From the NCBI GenBank assembly GCA_030156465.1, contig JASGMO010000024.1, positions 1-9,066 of the forward strand: DNA of 9,066 nucleotides, given 5' to 3'. How positions within the stretch are numbered: position 1 is the first letter of the stretch; each line of letters starts with the position of its first letter. The notes beneath the pieces are model-generated. The model was not told where the DNA came from. It saw nothing but the letters and a program-made list of their open reading frames with translations, and searched no databases. A program made the position numbers and the translations under genes. Below are positions 5,252 to 9,066 of the stretch, piece after piece. Source of the stretch: Patescibacteria group bacterium (lineage in GTDB: Bacteria; Patescibacteriota; Minisyncoccia; Minisyncoccales; Minisyncoccaceae).

Positions 5252-5277
5252 TACTTTGCATAATTTATCAAAGTATT
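5250..5277. repeat. 9-bp inverted repeat between dinG and the AbiE promoter
   Basis: AATACTTTG (5250-5258) and CAAAGTATT (5269-5277) are perfect complements around a 10-nt loop. It begins at the dinG stop and ends on the -35 of the AbiE promoter. No T-tract follows on either strand, so it is either a weak dinG 3' hairpin or an upstream operator for AbiE. Confidence 0.5.
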
Positions 5278-7931
5278 TAGGGGTTAAAATGTTCTATTGA
5301 TTTTAATTCTTCCAATATCTCTTCTATGCTTTTTCTCTCAACATTAACCCCAGCAGGCAAAGAGTTGGTAAGGATTTTTTCGTTGATAAAATTATCGTCT
5401 AGAAGGACTGCTACTCCATAGTCGGTAGATTTCCTTATTAATCTTCCAAAACCTTGCTTTAATTTAATAGCAGTTGACGGAGCAACATATTCGGGATATG
5501 GCTTATCATATTGTTTCTTTCTTGATTCTATAATAGACGAAGGTGCGTCGTGAGGGATTTTTAATATAAACAAATTTCTTAATGATTTCCCAGGAACATC
5601 TATCCCGTGCCAAAAGGTATCCGTTCCTATTAAAACAGAATTTATATCTTCTTCAAAGGCCTTAACAATACTTTTTGGAGAATGGTTTTTGTCTTGTCTT
5701 AAAAGAGTAATATTATTTTCTGACAACGGCACTATTAATGAATCATAAATACGATCAATTTGCCTATAGCTAGTACACAATACTAAAGCTCCCCCATTAG
5801 AAGTAATAATTGCTTTTTCAAGGAAATTAATACTCTTTTCAAGATGCTCCTCTGTTCTTTCTCTTTTATAACTAATCCCGCTTGGCACAAAGAACTTAAC
5901 TTGTTTTTCATAATCAAAAGAACTTTCTAATAAACAATAATCTATCTTGCCCTCTTTTATTTTTGAAGTCCCGCATCTTTTAGCAAAGAAATCAAATTTC
6001 TTGTTAGCCGTTAATGTCGCTGAAGTAAAAACAACAGAAGAGAAGGTGTTATAAATATAATCTTTTAGGTATGGGGCAACAGACAAAGGCACCGCTTTAA
6101 TTCTAATATTATCTCTATCTCTTTCAATATATTTAATATATTCATCATCTTTAGATAAAAATATATTAATTGACTCAATTAAATTAACAACTGTCTTTCT
6201 GTTTATTTTTAAAAACTTATCATCCCCTGCTCTTTCAATGCTATTGTCTATCTCTTTTTTAATATTAATTAAATCAAGTTTAATATTTTCTAAATTAGTA
6301 TTAATTTCTTTCTGTGCAATACCTCTTAGAGAATGAAACAATATATCATCAGTGTATCCATTGCCATTAGGCTTTATAATCTGAGGCAATATCTTATTAA
6401 ACAAGTTGTCTATATTATAAGTAAATGATTTTTCTTTTAATTTATTTACCTGCTGTAACATATAAAAAAGAATGTCTTCTGAAATAGTTCTTTCAAATGC
6501 TGATGTCGCTGCCTTTTCTAAGTAATGGGCCTCATCAAAAACAACAAACTTAGCTGTTTCGGGAAAAATAGTGTGACTATTACCATCAGCAACCTCTTCA
6601 GTTGAAATTTCTAACAATGTCAAAGCATGATTAGCTATAATAATATCAGCATCTCTTGCCTTTGCACGAGCTTTAGCTAAAAAACATTTCTGTTCTTTGT
6701 GGAAACTACAAGTGTCTTTAGTGCAAAGCTCATCTGTATTACATATATTCCCTTCTATTTCTTTTGAAATTCTTTTTTTGAACCAATATGGGATTTCATC
6801 CCAATAGCCCTTATCTGTTTCTAATATCCAAGACGAAAGTAAAAGATATGCTAATCTATTTGATATTTTAGCATTATCTTTATTCATTCCTAAAGTTCTT
6901 TGAGATAAATTGCTTTCAACTTCACTGCTAAAATCATTAAATTTTTGAAGACAGATATAGTTTTTCTTTCCCTTTAGAATTGTTACCTTTATGTCACGGC
7001 CCACTATTTCCCTTATGTGCGGAATTTCTTTATCAAAAAGCTGATCTTGAAGCAACTTAGTATATGTTGAGATTATGATAGGGACTCCATTTTTCAAGGC
7101 ATAAAGAAATGATGGTAATAAATACGCTTTTGACTTCCCTGTTCCTGTTCCAGCCTCAATTACTATGTGCTTTTTATTATTAAATGCGCCATAAACTAAA
7201 TTAGCCATCTTTTTCTGTTCTGGTCTATCTTCGGAATAGTCGCCCCGTTTTAAATCAAACAATTCGCTTAATTCTAAATTAGAAACATCTTTTTTCTTTT
7301 TTTCTTCTGAGGTATATTTAGGCACAAGATTAGCAATATTATGTCTCTTGTTGTCTCCCAAAAGAAAACTACTCCACCACCATTCTATTTTTAGAGCAAT
7401 ATATTTTAATGCTTCCTTCTTTAACTTATTCCTCTTTTGATATTCTTCTTGAAGGCAACAAATTAACTGAAATAATATCTCACAATCACCCAGGGCCCTA
7501 TGAGGCGCCTCTTCAAGATTAAAGTAATTAGCCAGTTCTTTTATAGAATGACCATTTTTGTTTGTCGGCAAAACGAAAAAAGCAAAATCCATAGAATCGT
7601 ACTTTTCGCTTGCCTTAAAACCATACTTCTTAAGGATTGGGAAATCAAAATCAAGTCCATTATGTGCAACAACCGGAAGGTCGCCTACAAACTTGTTTAA
7701 CTTTTTAATGACCTCTTTTATGCTAGGAGCACCTTCAAGCATTTTGTCATCAATCCCTGTAATTCTTTTTACTTCTTCACTAATGACACCATCATATTTA
7801 ACAAAAGAAGAAAATCTTTCTTTGATAATATTGTTATCAATTAAAAGAGCACCGACCTCAATAATAGAAGAGTTATTCATGTCTAATCCTGTTGTCTCAA
7901 TATCAATAATGACGTATTTGAAGTTTTTCAA
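5277..7931 (-). CDS. dinG: DnaQ-like exonuclease fused to DinG/XPD-family helicase
   Basis: This 884-aa fusion resembles the Gram-positive-type DinG, about 900 aa. Residues 1-165 are a DEDDh 3'-5' exonuclease: DIETTG (10-15), AHNGLDFDFPIL (89-100), HRALGD (144-149). Residues 230-884 are an XPD-like superfamily 2 helicase: Walker A EAGTGTGKS (259-267), DEAH box (466-469), SATLT (637-641), motif V region GTDTFWHGIDVPG (769-781) and motif VI QGFGRLIRK (826-834). Cys327, Cys397, Cys403, Cys408 and Cys416 lie where DinG/XPD proteins hold a 4Fe-4S cluster, so a cluster is plausible. The start is TTG 7931: no ATG exists between the upstream in-frame stop and DIETTG. The likely role is unwinding or trimming DNA during repair. 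Confidence 0.92.
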   Translation of the reverse strand: MKNFKYVIIDIETTGLDMNNSSIIEVGALLIDNNIIKERFSSFVKYDGVISEEVKRITGIDDKMLEGAPSIKEVIKKLNKFVGDLPVVAHNGLDFDFPILKKYGFKASEKYDSMDFAFFVLPTNKNGHSIKELANYFNLEEAPHRALGDCEILFQLICCLQEEYQKRNKLKKEALKYIALKIEWWWSSFLLGDNKRHNIANLVPKYTSEEKKKKDVSNLELSELFDLKRGDYSEDRPEQKKMANLVYGAFNNKKHIVIEAGTGTGKSKAYLLPSFLYALKNGVPIIISTYTKLLQDQLFDKEIPHIREIVGRDIKVTILKGKKNYICLQKFNDFSSEVESNLSQRTLGMNKDNAKISNRLAYLLLSSWILETDKGYWDEIPYWFKKRISKEIEGNICNTDELCTKDTCSFHKEQKCFLAKARAKARDADIIIANHALTLLEISTEEVADGNSHTIFPETAKFVVFDEAHYLEKAATSAFERTISEDILFYMLQQVNKLKEKSFTYNIDNLFNKILPQIIKPNGNGYTDDILFHSLRGIAQKEINTNLENIKLDLINIKKEIDNSIERAGDDKFLKINRKTVVNLIESINIFLSKDDEYIKYIERDRDNIRIKAVPLSVAPYLKDYIYNTFSSVVFTSATLTANKKFDFFAKRCGTSKIKEGKIDYCLLESSFDYEKQVKFFVPSGISYKRERTEEHLEKSINFLEKAIITSNGGALVLCTSYRQIDRIYDSLIVPLSENNITLLRQDKNHSPKSIVKAFEEDINSVLIGTDTFWHGIDVPGKSLRNLFILKIPHDAPSSIIESRKKQYDKPYPEYVAPSTAIKLKQGFGRLIRKSTDYGVAVLLDDNFINEKILTNSLPAGVNVERKSIEEILEELKSIEHFNP

Positions 7932-7977
7932 TTTATATTGTTTTACTTTGTTGCTTCTTTATCTTTTCTTCGTATAA

Positions 7978-8006
7978 TTTATATATCATATGCCTAGTTT
8001 CTACAA
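7978..8006 (-). promoter_or_regulatory. Candidate dinG promoter, overlapping an AbiE-like operator copy
   Basis: The minus strand has TTGTAG (8006-8001), a 17-nt spacer and TATAAA (7983-7978), with a start predicted near 7971 and a 40-nt leader to TTG 7931. The -35 match is poor (3 of 6). The -35 lies inside one arm of the decayed AbiE operator repeat. Confidence 0.4.
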
Positions 8007-8044
8007 TAGTATATTTTTGTCCCCTTACAGAAACATAATAACAT
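7998..8044 (-). repeat. Decayed second copy of the AbiE promoter/operator and first codons
   Basis: This 47-nt segment matches 5185-5231 in the same orientation at 40 of 47 positions, with 6 of the 7 differences being transitions. It keeps the extended -10 (TGTTATTAT), the GGGACAAAAAT half of the operator and the TAGAAA arm. The AbiEi start ATG has become ATA, and the equivalent frame hits TAG soon after. It reads as a remnant of another AbiE locus or a duplicated operator; the two copies flank dinG as direct repeats. Confidence 0.8.
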
Positions 8045-8147
8045 ACTTAATGCTCTTTTGTCTTTCTTTCATCAAAAAATCATCTATATTATAAATATAA
8101 TAAGTCAAAATATCATTATTCACCTTAATTTTGATATTATTAATCAT
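8025..8147 (-). CDS. Short hypothetical ORF, 40 aa
   Basis: I do not recognise this ORF. It reads 40 residues from ATG 8147, which has an AAAAGGA seven bases upstream, and ends at TAA 8027-8025. An in-frame ATG at 8198 would give 57 residues but has no SD. The product is Asn/Ile/Lys/Tyr-rich with no clear domain, and its last codons run into the AbiE-operator repeat. It could be a real small gene, or a remnant of a gene displaced when the repeat arrived. Confidence 0.3.
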   Translation of the reverse strand: MINNIKIKVNNDILTYYIYNIDDFLMKERQKSIKYVIMFL

Positions 8148-8246
8148 TTTAATTTCCTTTTGGTCAATAAATTTTAATTTAAGAAAATCAATAATCATAA
8201 TTCAAAAGACAGGGTTGTTGACGATTTATAAATTTCATATATTTAC

Positions 8247-8387
8247 CTACTTTGGATAAGTATACTCACGAGTATATTTCACTCCATCTAGGAAGCCCCC
8301 TCGGTCATAGCCAATGACAAAAACAAGGCTGTGTAATTCCTTTATTGATAATGTGTCACTACAGCTTTTAAAATAACCACGTAACAA
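8247..8387 (-). pseudogene. Protein-like frame without a good start, possible gene remnant
   Basis: On the minus strand a 46-codon frame runs from just after a TAG (8390-8388) to TAG 8249-8247. The translation looks like real protein: it includes IKELHSLVFVIGYDRGGFLD and ends YTREYTYPK. Only a TTG at its very beginning could serve as a start, and no SD is seen. GC is higher than in adjacent DNA. It may be the C-terminal end of a lost gene. I cannot assign a family, and chance is not excluded. Confidence 0.3.
8261..8276. repeat. 16-bp perfect dyad
   Basis: TATACTC-AC-GAGTATA is a perfect 7-bp inverted repeat with a 2-bp centre. It lies inside the protein-like frame. The short spacing fits a protein-binding site better than an RNA hairpin. 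Confidence 0.5.
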
Positions 8388-8396
8388 CTATTTGTA

Positions 8397-9066
8397 TTAT
8401 TTTTTATTAGCAAGTTCTTTATAATAAGGGATAAACTCTATATCTACATTATCAATATTTTTATCAGCATTGAGACTTAAATTTACAACCTTGGCTTCTT
8501 TTGGCTTATACTCATTTATAAAACTTCTAAAAGATCTTGTTATTTCTGTTTTTGAAAGATTAGAAAATTTGACTTCAATAGGCAACAAAGACAAACCATC
8601 TCTAACTACAAAATCTACTTCAGCCCCCTCTTTGGTTCTCCAAAAATTAATACTTTTTAAATTTTCTTCTATTTCTTTTTTTATCTTATTATATATAAAA
8701 TTTTGGAAAATTAGTCCTAATTGTTCATTGTTTTCCACCCTACCAAACATATTTAAAGAAAAGTTTCTCAATCCTAAATCAACAAAATATACGATTGGAG
8801 ATTTAGTAATTTCTTTCTGTTTATTTGTAAAAAATGGGTACACTGTTCTTATGATAAAAACTTTTTCTGCATACCATAAATATTTCTTAAGAGATGGAAC
8901 AGACAATCCTGTTTGCGTTGCAAGGCTTGTATAGTTTATAAGCTGTCCGGTTTGACTAGCTAATATTTTAATCATTAAAACAAAAGCATCTATTCTATCT
9001 GATTTCAAAAGATAAATTATATCTTTTTCTATACAACTACGAAATATTTGATCTATAATATTTCTT
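8397..9066 (-). CDS. DUF4143 (AAA_14) ATPase, C-terminal part
   Basis: This is the 3' portion of a DUF4143-family ATPase; the visible frame has 222 codons and is open to the window edge, so the gene starts outside. The visible part begins within the region before the DNA-binding-like helices (IEKDIIYLLKSDRIDAF), continues through a winged-helix segment (SLATQTGLSVPSLKKYLWY), the family block IVYFVDLGLRN, and ends with a PD-(D/E)xK nuclease-like core: AEVDFVV followed by PIEVK. Proteins of this family have an N-terminal P-loop ATPase like the fragment at 2874-3137, but this C-terminal half cannot belong to that fragment, since it lies upstream of it on the same strand. A TTG at 9008 is not the start. 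Its role is poorly known; such genes are common accessory genes. Confidence 0.88.
   Translation of the reverse strand, partial: RNIIDQIFRSCIEKDIIYLLKSDRIDAFVLMIKILASQTGQLINYTSLATQTGLSVPSLKKYLWYAEKVFIIRTVYPFFTNKQKEITKSPIVYFVDLGLRNFSLNMFGRVENNEQLGLIFQNFIYNKIKKEIEENLKSINFWRTKEGAEVDFVVRDGLSLLPIEVKFSNLSKTEITRSFRSFINEYKPKEAKVVNLSLNADKNIDNVDIEFIPYYKELANKK

Larger units (their letters stand above)
7932..8396. other. Gene-poor interval between dinG and the DUF4143 gene
   Basis: This 465-bp stretch holds no confident gene. It contains the candidate dinG promoter, the AbiE operator-like repeat, one short ORF with an SD, a 16-bp perfect dyad, and a protein-like frame without a convincing start, each listed separately. 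Local GC around 8290-8320 is higher than in the neighbours. The mix suggests an eroded accessory segment. No tRNA or other RNA gene was recognised. Confidence 0.6.

Noticed and set aside
7500..7977. Plus-strand ORFs of 66 and 139 aa
   Set aside because: They are antisense to the exonuclease domain of dinG, whose motifs are intact.
8470..8934. Plus-strand ORF of 154 aa
   Set aside because: It is antisense to the DUF4143 gene, which has family motifs.
9006..9008. TTG as start of the DUF4143 gene
   Set aside because: The frame stays open upstream to the window edge and encodes family-like residues (IEKDIIYLL), so the gene is cut by the window.
1..9066. CRISPR array, tRNA, rRNA or insertion-sequence transposase
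   Set aside because: No regularly spaced repeat array, no tRNA-like fold or CCA end, and no transposase motif was seen on either strand.

Overview
The window is AT-rich, every supported gene lies on the minus strand, and UGA is an ordinary stop codon: five genes end in TGA, and a release factor 2 gene carries the autoregulatory UGA frameshift. The order prfB-ftsE-ftsX, a DnaQ-DinG fusion helicase, and dense small nucleotidyltransferase/HEPN/AbiE/DUF4143 genes suggest a low-GC bacterium, most likely Patescibacteria (CPR) or a low-GC Firmicute relative. That placement is inference; no rRNA is present.

Layout, from high to low coordinates, which is the direction of transcription. 8397-9066: 3' part of a DUF4143 (AAA_14) ATPase that continues outside the window. 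7932-8396: gene-poor stretch with a short ORF, a protein-like reading frame without a good start, a perfect dyad, and a decayed copy of the AbiE promoter/operator. 5277-7931: dinG, a fused exonuclease-helicase. 3791-5201: AbiEi/AbiEii type IV toxin-antitoxin pair with its own promoter and a 36-bp palindromic operator; the toxin lacks one of its two DxD aspartates. 3323-3680: two previously uncalled small membrane protein genes (59 and 52 aa) with strong Shine-Dalgarno sites, one promoter and one terminator, forming a self-contained transcription unit. 2874-3259: promoter with a triple half-site operator, driving only the first 87 codons of a DUF4143-type ATPase. 1867-2834: a winged-HTH/MNT nucleotidyltransferase plus HEPN protein, a TA-like pair with its own triple half-site operator. 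1-1854: prfB (with +1 frameshift), ftsE, and the start of ftsX.

How the parts work together. The prfB-ftsE-ftsX genes are core: release factor 2 and the FtsEX cell-division ABC complex, coupled by a 4-nt overlap and a 1-nt gap. Two toxin-antitoxin-type modules that both use a polymerase-beta-fold nucleotidyltransferase sit directly upstream. The HEPN gene ends 12 nt before prfB, and its stop codon appears to form part of the prfB promoter, so the accessory module and the essential genes are physically interlocked.

The observations most worth following are: the small-membrane-protein cassette; a 23-nt repeat flanking the prfB frameshift site whose recombination would remove the frameshift while keeping the frame; the orphan AbiE operator copy in front of dinG; and the Asp-to-Tyr change in the AbiEii active site.
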